Assembly (NCBI GenBank): GCA_003388505.1
Contig: QQVO01000019.1
Span: 1 to 64,000, forward strand
Length of the DNA stretch: 64,000 nucleotides
Source: Planctomycetota bacterium
GTDB taxonomy: Bacteria; Planctomycetota; Planctomycetia; Planctomycetales; Planctomycetaceae
Direction of reading: 5' to 3'
Positions 49,350 through 58,891 of the stretch are shown here, piece by piece. Every line of letters starts with the position of its first letter. Position 1 is the first letter of the stretch. The notes under the pieces were generated by a model, which was not told where the DNA came from, did not search any database, and saw only the letters and a program-made list of their open reading frames with translations. The position numbers and the translations under genes were made by a program.

Positions 49350-51224
49350 ATGTTCGGTCGTAACGTCCCGGCCCTGGTCATCTCGCTGGCGGTGCATCTC
49401 GTGCTGCTCGGCATGGCGGCCGCCTTCAAGATCGCCTCCACTCAGGAGCCGGAGGCGGTTCTCGTCGAAACCGTCTTCAACGAAGACCGCGTGCAGGAGG
49501 AGTTCTCCCAGGAGATGGAGATCGACACGACCGTGTCGCAGACTCTCAGTCTGACCTCCGGCGGCGTAGTCTCCGAGAATCTGGGAGCGGCCGCCGAGTC
49601 GCCAATGGCGCGAACCAAGATCGACCGGTCGCAGATCGTCACGGACCCCACGGTGCGCGTTCCGACGATCGGCGACATCGAGACGCCCGGCCTGGGGAAA
49701 CTCGAGACCGATCTGGGGGTGGGGCAGGTCTCCGGCGACGTCGGCGCGCGGGTCGAGGGCTATGGCGCGGCAATGCACCGCCTGACCCAGGAACTGCGGC
49801 GGATGATGCGGCAGCAGCCGGTGATCGCCGTCTGGCTGTTCGACGCCTCCAACAGCCTCAAGGACGACCGGGAAGAGATCAAGGAAAATTTCAACAAGGT
49901 TTACGAAGAACTCGAACTCGTCCGTCGTGAGGCGGACCTGAAGAACGAACGGTACTCGGCCCTCGAGACCATGATCTGCAGTTTCGGTGCGAGCGTGAAA
50001 AAGCTGACGCCGGCGCCGACTGCGAAGTTGGAGGAGATCAAGGTCGCGATCGACCTGGTGAAAGACGACCCGACCGGGGCGGAGAACGTGTTCGCCTCGA
50101 TTTCGGCGGTGATCGAAGAGTATGGCGTTCCCTCCCAGCGCAGCCGCCGGCAGCTTGCGATTATCGTCGTCAGCGACGAATCGGGGGACGACGAGGACCA
50201 GCTCGAAGAGGCCGTTTCTCTGGCGAACAAGTACAAGTCGCCCGTTTACTTTCTGGGACGGGAGGCGATTCTGGGCTATCCCTACGCTCACGTCGGCTGG
50301 ACCGATCCGGAAACGATGCTGCACCACTGGATACGCATCCGGCGCGGTCCGGAGACCGCCTATCCGGAATGCCTGCAATTCGACGGTTTCGGCGGCCGTT
50401 ACGACGCGACGTCCAGCGGTTTCGGTCCCTACGGACAGGTCCGCCTGGTCAAGGAGTCGGGGGGCATCTATTTCATGCTGCAGCGCGAGGAGGAAAACCT
50501 GCTTGGGATTGAGGCCCGTTCGCCGCGCAAGTTCGACGATATCGCGATGAAGGAATACGAGCCGAACCTGGTCAATCGCAAGGCGTACGTTCAGGAACGC
50601 GAGCGGAGCGAATTCCGGAAGACAATCGCGCAGGTGATCCAGGTGCTGGATCCGCATGAGCATCCTGAATTGGGGATCCGTCGCTTGCACTACCCGATCG
50701 CCCCCGAGGACTTCCAGCAGGAAGGCCAACGGCAGTTCGACCGCGCGGTTCGGACGATGCAGATTCTGAACGAGGCGGTCGAGCGGCTGGAGCGGATCAA
50801 GCCTGAACGGGATCTGGAAGCGGATCAAAGGTGGCGGGCGGCTTACGACCTGATGTACGCGCAATGCCTCTCGTACCGGGTGCGGCTGTTTCAGTTTTTG
50901 CTGGCGCTCGACCGCCATGCGGAGACCGATCCGAATCCCGCTCAACCGAAGGACAACGAATGGAATGTGGTCCACGTGTCCGAGTTGCTGGAGCCGTCGG
51001 AGAAGCAGATCAAGGCCACGAAGGTCGACCTGGCGGAGATCGAAGCGCAGCGGGCCAAGGCTCAGGAGATGTACCAGTTCTGCGCCGAGCAGCATCCGGA
51101 CACGCCGTGGGAGCAGCGGGCGAATCGGGAGCTGTCGTGGGGCTACGGCATCACGTTCGTGTCGAACTTCCGCGATCCCCGCTACGACGATCCGAAGTAC
51201 CGGGACCGGATTCCCAACTTCTAA
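49350..51224 (+). CDS. Membrane-anchored VWA-domain protein 2
   Basis: A 624-aa paralogue of the preceding gene from ATG 49350 (ACGGAGTGA upstream). Anchor at about 7-26 (PALVISLAVHLVLLGMAAAF), linker, VWA domain with DASNS (165-169) and IVVSDESGDDEDQLEEAV, and a helical C-terminus that ends similarly (HPDTPWEQRANRELSWGYG versus the same motif in paralogue 1). Ends 84 bases before the convergent TPR gene. Both may act in a cell-envelope complex with the neighbouring signalling cluster; that link is inference. Confidence 0.85.
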   Translation: MFGRNVPALVISLAVHLVLLGMAAAFKIASTQEPEAVLVETVFNEDRVQEEFSQEMEIDTTVSQTLSLTSGGVVSENLGAAAESPMARTKIDRSQIVTDPTVRVPTIGDIETPGLGKLETDLGVGQVSGDVGARVEGYGAAMHRLTQELRRMMRQQPVIAVWLFDASNSLKDDREEIKENFNKVYEELELVRREADLKNERYSALETMICSFGASVKKLTPAPTAKLEEIKVAIDLVKDDPTGAENVFASISAVIEEYGVPSQRSRRQLAIIVVSDESGDDEDQLEEAVSLANKYKSPVYFLGREAILGYPYAHVGWTDPETMLHHWIRIRRGPETAYPECLQFDGFGGRYDATSSGFGPYGQVRLVKESGGIYFMLQREEENLLGIEARSPRKFDDIAMKEYEPNLVNRKAYVQERERSEFRKTIAQVIQVLDPHEHPELGIRRLHYPIAPEDFQQEGQRQFDRAVRTMQILNEAVERLERIKPERDLEADQRWRAAYDLMYAQCLSYRVRLFQFLLALDRHAETDPNPAQPKDNEWNVVHVSELLEPSEKQIKATKVDLAEIEAQRAKAQEMYQFCAEQHPDTPWEQRANRELSWGYGITFVSNFRDPRYDDPKYRDRIPNF

Positions 51225-51308
51225 TCCGGATTTCTCAAGGGCCGCATTGACGTAGCGCAAGTCGTGACCTTGTGCCCCGACGTCTGTTCGGGAACGCGGT
51301 TTGTCGGC

Positions 51309-53894
51309 CTATTCCTCGGCGGCGCTCAATCGATTTTCGAGGTCGGCGTAGCGCTCGGCCGTGGCCGGTCCGCCGAGGTCGGGGTACAGCAGGCGGGTGA
51401 CCTGCAACAGCTTGCGGCATTCCTCGAGTTCACCCAGCCGCAGGGCCGTCTCCGCGACGTGCCAGCGGGCATCCAGCCAGGGGCCGGAACCGGGCTTCTC
51501 ACTCGCTTCCAGTCGCCGCCAGTAAGACTTCGCCGTCTGAAGCTGCTCGGGACCGTCCATGCCGCCCGAGAGTTCGGCGGCCGCCCGCAGGAGGCTGCGG
51601 TCGCCCGGTGAAGCGTCCAGCAACCGCTCATAGACCGCCAGCGCGTCGTTGGGACGGTCGAGCGCCGCATAGGCCTGGGCGAGACAATCATCGAGGAGAC
51701 GCTGTTCCGCGGCGTCAAGCTGGTCGCGGTGTTCGTCGAGTCGCTGTGCGGCGTTCAATTGCAACCGGCCCATCGCACGCTTGCGTTCCGGCCCGACGCT
51801 CTCGGCCACGTCGGCCAGACCGTTGAGCACGCTGAGCAGCACGTGTGCGTCGTCGACCGTGAGGCCGTCGACGATTTCCTGGGCGTCGCGCAGCCGCTGC
51901 TGTCCCGCCAGAGAGAGGATTCGCAATTGCAGGGCCGTATGTTCGATTCGTTCCCATTCCGGCAGGTCCGGCGGGGATCGATCGCCGGTCGGGATCCGCA
52001 CCGCGCGGCTGCTGGCGAGCACGCGATCCAGCAGCGCGTCGGCGTCCGCGTAGTCGGGATTCCGGTGATTGAGCAGGATGCGCGCGAGCGAGAGGCATAG
52101 CTGCGCATCGGAGGGCTCCAGCGGCCGCGGGGGGAGGGGCAGTTCGTCAAGCATTTCGGTCAGTTCGCGAACCGCCTGGTCTTCCCACTCGTCGGCCGGT
52201 TGCCCGAGTTCGGCCAGTCGCTGCAGGATGCGCTCATACAGCGCGGCCGTCCGGGCGCGGGCCTCCCGCCGGTAGGCATGCTCGACCGGGATCGACGCGT
52301 ACAACGAGAGCGCCACCGTCCACTGCTGACGCGCTTCTTCGAACGCCGCAAGCATCCATGTCGCGTTGTCGAACGTCGGCTGTTCGGCAAACCGCCCGCG
52401 ATGTTCTTCAAGCCCGCTGGAATAGGCTTCGCGACGGGCCTGCGTCGGCCGCGCCTCCCAGAGCTTGCCCAGGCAGAAGACGTGCATCAGGTGGGCCTGC
52501 GCGGCGCCGGGGGCGTCGGCGAACCGGGCGGCAGCCGCATAGTCATCGGATGCCGATTCGTAATCGGCCTGTTCGAGGAACATCGAGGCGCGATTGAGCA
52601 GGAGTTCGGCCCGGAGGGAATCGCCGTCCTCGGCGGCAAGCGCGTCGATGGCCGCGGAGTAGTGGGCGATCGCGCTTGTCAGGTCGCCGTTCTGATAGGC
52701 GGCGCGTCCCGCCAGCACGGCGGGCGCGATTTTCGGTCCGTAACGATCGAGCTGCCGGGCCGTTTCCAGCAGAATGCGGCAGCGCGCGCCCCAGACGCCG
52801 TCGGTTCCCGCGCAGATTCGTTCGGCTTCTTCCCACAGGCCGGCCGCCAGATCGTCGTCGCCCTTCTCGACGGCCGTCTTTCTGGCCGCGAGCATCGCTT
52901 CGACATGCAGGGCGCGAAGCTCGCCCGAGAGTCCCTCCGGCTGCCGGGAGGCGTCGAGCAGGCGCGTTAGCGCTTCGTCGGGCCGGCCGCGATCGATGTC
53001 GATGCGAACCTGTTCCGCCGTTGCGCCGGTTCGGATGGAGCCGGGGGGGTCGCTGCTCAAGAGCCCGTCGGCGAGGAGCCGCGCCTGGTCGAAGTCGGAT
53101 TGCAGCCGCGCGACGACGATTCGCAACAACCGGCTGGTCCACATCCGGTCGGCGCCGTGTCCGGGACGGGCCAGGTTCTGAAAGCGGGTCTCCGCCTCGT
53201 GCAGCGCGGCCGTGCGCTCGACGCCGGCGGGCAAGAGCCTCGCGATTTCGAGGTGAGCCACGGCCGTGCGAAACTCCGCCTCCTCCACGAGATTCTCCCG
53301 TTCCGCCGCGGTGAACGCTCCATCCGCGATCTGCCGGGCGGTGGGGGGACGCCGACGCTGGCCGTCGTCGTGGAGTGCGGTTTCAAAATCGCGAAGCCGG
53401 GCGGCGGCCTGTTGCAGCAATTCCAGCGCGCTGGAGCGCAATTGTTCGTTGAAGGGAAACAGTTCCGATTGCCGGCGGAGCATGCCGCCCCGGGCGGCCG
53501 GCACGAGCAGCGTCTGCAATTTGACGAGATCGACGCGCGGGTTGTCCGGATCGGATTCCAGTTGCTCGTCGACGACCGACTGCGCCCGCGCCCAGAGTTC
53601 GCTCTGCTCCTGGCCGGCGCGCTGCATCGCATGGGCGACGAAGGTGCGGGACAACTCGACGGTCAGTTCGGCCCGCTCGTACGGCAGCAGGTCTTCGGAA
53701 CTGAGCCGATCGAGGCAGTACGTTTCTGCGATCGTAAACAGCCGGCGCTCCCGCAGTCCGCGCAGATATCGCGACTCCGGGGCGTCATCATCCGCAACGG
53801 CGAACCCGCAGCCGGGTGACAGCAAAACGCCGGCCAGCAAAGCGATCGTCGGCGCGAGCACGGCGAACCGGTGAAGGCCGATGGAGAGGTGCAT
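51309..53894 (-). CDS. TPR-repeat protein, exported
   Basis: Predicted 861 aa from ATG 53894, where a hydrophobic export segment begins (FAVLAPTIALLAGVLLSPGC); the frame is open 90 bases further up. The C in SPGC is not a good lipobox. The rest is a string of helical tetratricopeptide-like repeats (for example AYQNGDLTSAIAHYSAAIDA; AYAALDRPNDALAVYERLLD). Scaffold for protein interaction. Last gene of the minus-strand FHA-kinase-sigma cluster. Confidence 0.8.
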   Translation of the reverse strand: MHLSIGLHRFAVLAPTIALLAGVLLSPGCGFAVADDDAPESRYLRGLRERRLFTIAETYCLDRLSSEDLLPYERAELTVELSRTFVAHAMQRAGQEQSELWARAQSVVDEQLESDPDNPRVDLVKLQTLLVPAARGGMLRRQSELFPFNEQLRSSALELLQQAAARLRDFETALHDDGQRRRPPTARQIADGAFTAAERENLVEEAEFRTAVAHLEIARLLPAGVERTAALHEAETRFQNLARPGHGADRMWTSRLLRIVVARLQSDFDQARLLADGLLSSDPPGSIRTGATAEQVRIDIDRGRPDEALTRLLDASRQPEGLSGELRALHVEAMLAARKTAVEKGDDDLAAGLWEEAERICAGTDGVWGARCRILLETARQLDRYGPKIAPAVLAGRAAYQNGDLTSAIAHYSAAIDALAAEDGDSLRAELLLNRASMFLEQADYESASDDYAAAARFADAPGAAQAHLMHVFCLGKLWEARPTQARREAYSSGLEEHRGRFAEQPTFDNATWMLAAFEEARQQWTVALSLYASIPVEHAYRREARARTAALYERILQRLAELGQPADEWEDQAVRELTEMLDELPLPPRPLEPSDAQLCLSLARILLNHRNPDYADADALLDRVLASSRAVRIPTGDRSPPDLPEWERIEHTALQLRILSLAGQQRLRDAQEIVDGLTVDDAHVLLSVLNGLADVAESVGPERKRAMGRLQLNAAQRLDEHRDQLDAAEQRLLDDCLAQAYAALDRPNDALAVYERLLDASPGDRSLLRAAAELSGGMDGPEQLQTAKSYWRRLEASEKPGSGPWLDARWHVAETALRLGELEECRKLLQVTRLLYPDLGGPATAERYADLENRLSAAEE

Positions 53895-54101
53895 ACTGAA
53901 CGATAGGCCAATCACGCCGAGAGCGACAAGAGCGGTTCGGTCCCCGAAAGCGAAGGGAATCTCCAGCGTTCGGGTTTGACGCAAAGCTGCGGAGAGGCAA
54001 ACTCTGACTCTGCTTTGTGCTCCTTGTGCCGTAGTGGTCGTCCAATCGACGACTCGAAGGCTGGGCCAAGGGACGCCCCGGTGATCGGGCGGAGGGCGCG
54101 T

Positions 54102-54740
54102 TCACTCGACCCCGAATTCGCTCAGGTCAAAATCGGCGATGCGGGCCTGTTTGGCGGCATCCTTGAGTTTGGAGACGACGAAGTACTTGTGGTTGGCGAC
54201 GGCCTGTTCGCTGATGCCCAGGCGGGCGGCGGCCTCTTTGTTCGGGTAGCCGAGCACGAAGAGCAGTTCGAGGCACTGCAGTCGCTCAATCTCACTTCGC
54301 GTCATCCAGTCGCGAATGAGATCCCGCAGGCAGCCGGCGATGATCTCCTGTTCGCGCGATTTGCGCTCGTCGCTGCGGAGGAGACTCGAAGCGACCCGCG
54401 CGGGTCCGGCCGGTTCGACCGTTCCGGCTTCGGAATTTGCCAGCACCCCGGTCAGGGCAGGACGCCGGCCCTGACGCCTGAGCACGTCGGTCAGTTTGTG
54501 GGCCGCAATGGCGAAGAGGAAGCTTTCGATCGGCGTGTCGTCGTCGAAGTTGGGCAGGGCGGTGAGGAACCCCAGAAACGTCTCCTGCACGACGTCTTCC
54601 GCCGTCGTCCGGTTGCCCAGCCGGCTGTCCACAAACGCGGTCAGCCGGCCTTCAAACCGATCGATGCATTCCTGCCAGGCGTCCGCTTCGCCGTCGCGGA
54701 TGCGGGCGACGAGCAATTTGTCGGCGGCGTCGGCAGGCAT
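54102..54740 (-). CDS. ECF-type RNA polymerase sigma factor
   Basis: Predicted 212 aa from ATG 54740. Sigma-2 region DAWQECIDRFEGRLTAFV and TTAEDVVQETFLGFL; sigma-4 HTH ERLQCLELLFVLGYPNKEAA and LGISEQAVANHKYFV. It belongs to the planctomycete-type ECF factors that are often encoded beside Ser/Thr kinases and lack a classical anti-sigma partner. Here it lies in a run with an FHA protein, a kinase and a TPR protein. Confidence 0.9.
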   Translation of the reverse strand: MPADAADKLLVARIRDGEADAWQECIDRFEGRLTAFVDSRLGNRTTAEDVVQETFLGFLTALPNFDDDTPIESFLFAIAAHKLTDVLRRQGRRPALTGVLANSEAGTVEPAGPARVASSLLRSDERKSREQEIIAGCLRDLIRDWMTRSEIERLQCLELLFVLGYPNKEAAARLGISEQAVANHKYFVVSKLKDAAKQARIADFDLSEFGVE

Positions 54741-54796
54741 GAACACCAAGTGAAAACGGAGTGGGACAACGGAGCGGTTTCCGGTTGACCGCTCAG

Positions 54797-55786
54797 TCAG
54801 GCCAACATCGTAGCGGCCAGGCCAACAGCGAGGCAGACCGCGCCGGCCGCCACCCGCAATCGACCCCGATAGCGGCCGCCGGTCGCTTCGTTCAGGCGAC
54901 TGTAGACTCCCAGCGATCCCAGGAGAACGGTGAGTGCTCCCACGCCGCCGCCGAGCCAGATCAGCCGCCGCTCCACGACCTGCTCCCGCCAGGACGCTGT
55001 CAGCACGTGCGACACTTCGGGGTCGTATTCCAGTTCCCAGTACACCCGGTGAATCGGTTCGCTGAACTCCCCGATCTGCATCGACTCCGTCACAAGGCAG
55101 CGGCGGGCGACGATTCCCGTGTCTTCGACGAGAGAGAGGGGAATCGTGAACGACGAAACCTCAGGAGTGGTATGCCGCAGATAGGCCGCCAGTTCCTGCG
55201 TTGTGCGGCGGGCCAGTTCCGCCTCGGCTTCATCGATCGTCGCCCATGGTTGGCTGGCCAGCACGCGGGTGTGATTCCACTCGATGCCGTCCATCCGTTC
55301 GGTTTCCGCGGCCCAGTCCGGCCGCTCGGCAACGCTGCGGCCCACCTGATCGCCCGCGGCGTACACGACATACTCCACGGACGCTTCGTTCGCGCTTGCT
55401 TGTTCGCTGTCAGCGTCAAACGGGCCGGTGGGCTCTTCGGAGGCGACGCCCCGGTCGTCGAGCACCTCCGCCGGATTCGTTTCGTCTGCGCTCCACTCGA
55501 TGGTTGTCGCCAGGCGGCGGATTTCGTCGGCTCGCGCTGTCTCCATCGCCCGGATTTCGAGATCCCGCTGGTGGACGGCGACCTGTTGCGTCCGGACGTA
55601 GAGCATGCCGGCCCCCAGGGCGACGACCAGGCCGATCGCCAACAGCACGGCGGCGACCACCCCCACGGTCGCCAGAGCGCCGCTTCGTCCTTCGCGGCCG
55701 GCGAGCGCGAAGACGATCACGACCGGAATGCCAACCAGCAGCGCCAGTCCGATGACGGCGCCAACGATCAGAAGCGAGAATGTCAT
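54797..55786 (-). CDS. Membrane protein of unknown function in kinase cluster
   Basis: A 329-aa protein with two N-terminal membrane helices (LLIVGAVIGLALLVGIPVVIVFAL; LATVGVVAAVLLAIGLVV) and two near the C-terminus (LIWLGGGVGALTVLLGSLGV; VAAGAVCLAVGLAATML). The ~200-residue part between is acidic and probably outside. ATG 55786 follows GGAGATC. 21 bases after the kinase gene; unknown family. Confidence 0.7.
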   Translation of the reverse strand: MTFSLLIVGAVIGLALLVGIPVVIVFALAGREGRSGALATVGVVAAVLLAIGLVVALGAGMLYVRTQQVAVHQRDLEIRAMETARADEIRRLATTIEWSADETNPAEVLDDRGVASEEPTGPFDADSEQASANEASVEYVVYAAGDQVGRSVAERPDWAAETERMDGIEWNHTRVLASQPWATIDEAEAELARRTTQELAAYLRHTTPEVSSFTIPLSLVEDTGIVARRCLVTESMQIGEFSEPIHRVYWELEYDPEVSHVLTASWREQVVERRLIWLGGGVGALTVLLGSLGVYSRLNEATGGRYRGRLRVAAGAVCLAVGLAATMLA

Positions 55787-55807
55787 TGCATGATCTCCGT
55801 ATGACCT

Positions 55808-57676
55808 CTATGCGATCCGCCGCGATTCGGGGGGCGTCCAGACCGACGCAAGCTGCACGACGCTCGAGACGACGGCGGCCCACACCACCCCCCAGGCATT
55901 CGGGAAGACGAAGATCGTCGAGAGCACCCAGGCGCAGAACATCGTCAGCAGCAGGGAATTGATCCGAAACCGCGCCGGCCGGAAGCTGTCGGTATGCCAC
56001 CACCAGCGGCGAATCGACATCAGTACGCCGAAGAACATCACGTACCCGAGCAGCGTCGGTCCGTCGTTTGTTGTGAGGGGCCGGGGCCCGATCGAGACGA
56101 ACGCCGCCTCTCCGGCATCGGTCCAGGAGAAGAACAGTGCTTCATCGAGTCCCCAGGCGGCCGCGCCGATGGCGCACCCCGTCAGCAGCAGAACAAGCCG
56201 CCGCGCCCCGTTCTCGACCTTGCGGCCCTCGATCAGTTTCGTGGTCGCCATCGCCAGCCAGGCCGCGATGACCGACGTCCCGGCGAACAGCCCGATCGCC
56301 GCCGGGTCGAGTTGCGCCGCGCCGGCTGCGTTGGCGAAGAAATCGGGAGCGACGAATCCGATCCCCGCAGTGAACAACACCGTCAACAGCGCGGCCACAG
56401 CGGCGCTCCCCGCGAAGTGCGATGTCCGCGCCGAAAGCGGTATCTCCCGCCGCGTCAACGGCGTCAGTTTCACATGCCGGCCCCGCCGGAGCGGAGGATT
56501 GCGGCGTCCGCAGGCGCGTCGATGCAAGACACGATTTTGAACCGGCGGCCGACTGGAACCTGGCGCCGACCCGGTCGCCGGAGAATCGGAAATCATCGCC
56601 CAGAGCCGGTGCCCACCCAGGAGCAGGCCGGATCCGATGATTCCATTCACGAGAACCCAGGACCACGAGGCCCCGGTGCGGAACGATCCGACAATCAGGA
56701 CCGCCCAGAAAGCCAACCAGACCCAGCCGGGAATGCGCCGGTCAGTGCTCGAATCAGGCCCGACCGGAGACTTCGGCCGCGCTGTGTTGTCAGTGACATT
56801 GATTCGTTCGGCCGTGACGGTGCGCGTCGGACCGTCGTTGACGGCAATAAACGACTCATCCGGAATCTCCAGCGGCTCGCTGCGGCCGAGCACCGCGCGG
56901 TCGAACTGTTCGACCAGCACGGCGACCGAGGAGTACCGCTGCGCCGGGTCTTTCTCCAGCGCCTTGCCGATCACGGGGCGAATTCGCGGCGGCAGAACCG
57001 ACAGGTCGGGGGCTTCGGAGAGATGTTTCATCAGGATCTCGCCGGTCGACTCCCCATCGAAGGGAACCTGGCCGGTCAGCATCTCGTAGAGAATCACGCC
57101 CAGGGAGTAGACGTCGACCTCCTTGCCGTATTTCCCTTTGGCGACTTCCGGCGCCATGTAGTAAACGGTGCCCACGCTCTGCGTCTGGGCGCTGCGCCGG
57201 CTCGGCGCGATGAATTTGGAGAGGCCGACGTCGCCGATCTTGACGACGTTGTTCTCGATGAACACGTTCGCCGGCTTGAGGTCGCGGTGCACAATGCCGC
57301 GGTCGTGCAGAAAGCTCACCCCAGCGGAGAGGCCGGGCAGCCAGCGGCGCACTTCCTGCATTGGCATGCCATCGGGCTGGCGGCGGATCGCTGCCTCGAG
57401 CGTCTCGCCCGCCACGTATTCCATGATGATCCAGTGGTCGCCGTCGCCGTCCTGCCGGACGTCAAAAATCGAAACGAGATTCGGATGGCTCAGGTTGAGG
57501 CACTGCTGCACGCCGCGTAGTTCGACGTCGGTGTTGTTCTGCAGGAGCTTGAGCGCGACCTCGCGGCCGGCGTCGGTCAGCGCGTAATACACCTCGCCAA
57601 ACCCGCCGCGGTAGATGGCGCGTTTGATGGTGAATCCCTCTAACGGTCGAGATTCGGGGGCGAAGGTGAACTTCAT
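55808..57676 (-). CDS. Serine/threonine protein kinase, membrane-bound
   Basis: Predicted 622 aa from ATG 57676 (GAAGGGA upstream); an upstream frame extension is not conserved. Kinase domain about 13-275: GGFGEVY (24-30), catalytic Lys43 in ALKLL, HRDLKPAN (His130-Asp132), and DVG at 149-151 where DFG is usual; APE in YMAPEVA. Then an acidic linker and a C-terminal part with about seven to eight hydrophobic segments, so the kinase is tethered to the membrane. The FHA gene ends 13 bases before it. FHA domains bind phosphothreonine, implying an intended kinase-FHA pair. Confidence 0.9.
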   Translation of the reverse strand: MKFTFAPESRPLEGFTIKRAIYRGGFGEVYYALTDAGREVALKLLQNNTDVELRGVQQCLNLSHPNLVSIFDVRQDGDGDHWIIMEYVAGETLEAAIRRQPDGMPMQEVRRWLPGLSAGVSFLHDRGIVHRDLKPANVFIENNVVKIGDVGLSKFIAPSRRSAQTQSVGTVYYMAPEVAKGKYGKEVDVYSLGVILYEMLTGQVPFDGESTGEILMKHLSEAPDLSVLPPRIRPVIGKALEKDPAQRYSSVAVLVEQFDRAVLGRSEPLEIPDESFIAVNDGPTRTVTAERINVTDNTARPKSPVGPDSSTDRRIPGWVWLAFWAVLIVGSFRTGASWSWVLVNGIIGSGLLLGGHRLWAMISDSPATGSAPGSSRPPVQNRVLHRRACGRRNPPLRRGRHVKLTPLTRREIPLSARTSHFAGSAAVAALLTVLFTAGIGFVAPDFFANAAGAAQLDPAAIGLFAGTSVIAAWLAMATTKLIEGRKVENGARRLVLLLTGCAIGAAAWGLDEALFFSWTDAGEAAFVSIGPRPLTTNDGPTLLGYVMFFGVLMSIRRWWWHTDSFRPARFRINSLLLTMFCAWVLSTIFVFPNAWGVVWAAVVSSVVQLASVWTPPESRRIA

Positions 57677-57689
57677 ATCATGCGTCCCT

Positions 57690-58589
57690 TCATCCCAGGT
57701 CCACGCGTGAGAATTCCGCACGGAATCTCAGTTCCGCGCCTGAGATCACAGAGCCGTCGCGAATCGGCGCCGCCGACTCGACCGGGCCGCCGTTCACGAA
57801 CAGTTCGGCGTTCGACTTGCAGTAGATTTTTCCGTCCCGTCGAAACACGATGACTTTCTGCTCCCAATGCGGACAGACGATGTGGCAGTCTTCTTCCGGG
57901 CCGAGCAGGCAGGTCTGATCCATCAGAATCACGCCGTCGATCCGCCGCGCCGGCCGATGTCCGCTGGTGAACTCCAGCCGCGCCGACGCCGACAAAGCGC
58001 TCGGCTGGCGAAACGTCAGTTCGACTCCGCTGCCAAGTTCGATCAGGTCGCCGTCTTTCAGCACGACCGGGCCGTTCACCCGGTTCGCGTTGACCGACGC
58101 CGGTGCGTCCGCAGTCAGCACGAACGATTCGCCGCTGCGCGTAAGGGTTGCATGTCGCCGCGAAAGGTCGGCCAGCAGTCTCAGGTCGGCCGCCTCCCCG
58201 GTGCTCCCGGAGGGGGCCGGTCCGCCGATCGACAGGCTCTCGCCCAGCGAGACCAACCAGCATCCGACGCCGTCGATCCAGAACAGGCGTTGCGAACGCT
58301 CGGCCGACGGGCTCCTGGGTTGATTGTCCACGGCCGGCGCCTTTTCGCCGTTTCGAGCCGGTTCCTCTCCTTGCCGGTAAACCGGGCCGAAGAATGTCTG
58401 TCCGCAACCCGCACACGTTCCATGCCGCCGCGGATTCCCGGACGCCTTCCACCGCACCCCGCCCATCTCCCAGATCGAAGTCTCCTGCCCGCAGGGGCAG
58501 CGCATGACCCAGTCCCGCGACTCGGCTTCCAGCGACGCGGCCCATTTGTCGCACAACACGCCGGTCAGAATGTTCTGGATTGCGCCCAT
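57690..58589 (-). CDS. FHA-domain protein
   Basis: A 299-aa protein. N-terminal four-Cys segment (CPCG ... CAGCG, possible zinc ribbon), a Pro-rich linker, and an FHA domain about 105-200 with LSIGG, SRRHATLTRSG and VNGPVVLKDGDLIELG, the phosphothreonine-binding loops. A second, weaker FHA-like stretch follows (CLLGPEEDCHIVCPHW ... LFVNGGPVESAAPIRDG). First gene of the cluster leading into the kinase. Confidence 0.85.
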   Translation of the reverse strand: MGAIQNILTGVLCDKWAASLEAESRDWVMRCPCGQETSIWEMGGVRWKASGNPRRHGTCAGCGQTFFGPVYRQGEEPARNGEKAPAVDNQPRSPSAERSQRLFWIDGVGCWLVSLGESLSIGGPAPSGSTGEAADLRLLADLSRRHATLTRSGESFVLTADAPASVNANRVNGPVVLKDGDLIELGSGVELTFRQPSALSASARLEFTSGHRPARRIDGVILMDQTCLLGPEEDCHIVCPHWEQKVIVFRRDGKIYCKSNAELFVNGGPVESAAPIRDGSVISGAELRFRAEFSRVDLG

Positions 58590-58891
58590 TGGGGGGGTGG
58601 TTCAGAGGGACAGAGGTCAGAGGTCAGGAATCGGCGTGAACAGGGTCGAATTGGGATTGGTTGGGAATGATGCCTATCGGGCGGATTCGCTCCATTCAAC
58701 ATAACGAATGAAGAGCGGAAATGGTTCACTGAAATCGAGGCAGCATCGAAGGTCTTCGCATCAGGCGGTCTTTGGTCACGTTCATGCGTGTTCTGGCCGC
58801 TGACCTCCGACCTCTGACTTCCGATCTCTGCACCCGCAACCGCGTGCAGCCCGGCTGCTTCCAAAGCAACCGGGCTGCGAGAGAGGACCGC
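58590..58891. other. Non-coding gap
   Basis: About 300 bases; upstream region of the FHA gene. Nothing specific recognised. Confidence 0.45.

Noticed and set aside
49317-51260. A 647-codon open frame on the minus strand opposite VWA protein 2
   Set aside because: A GC-driven shadow; composition lacks any domain, and the plus-strand frame carries a MIDAS motif and ribosome site.
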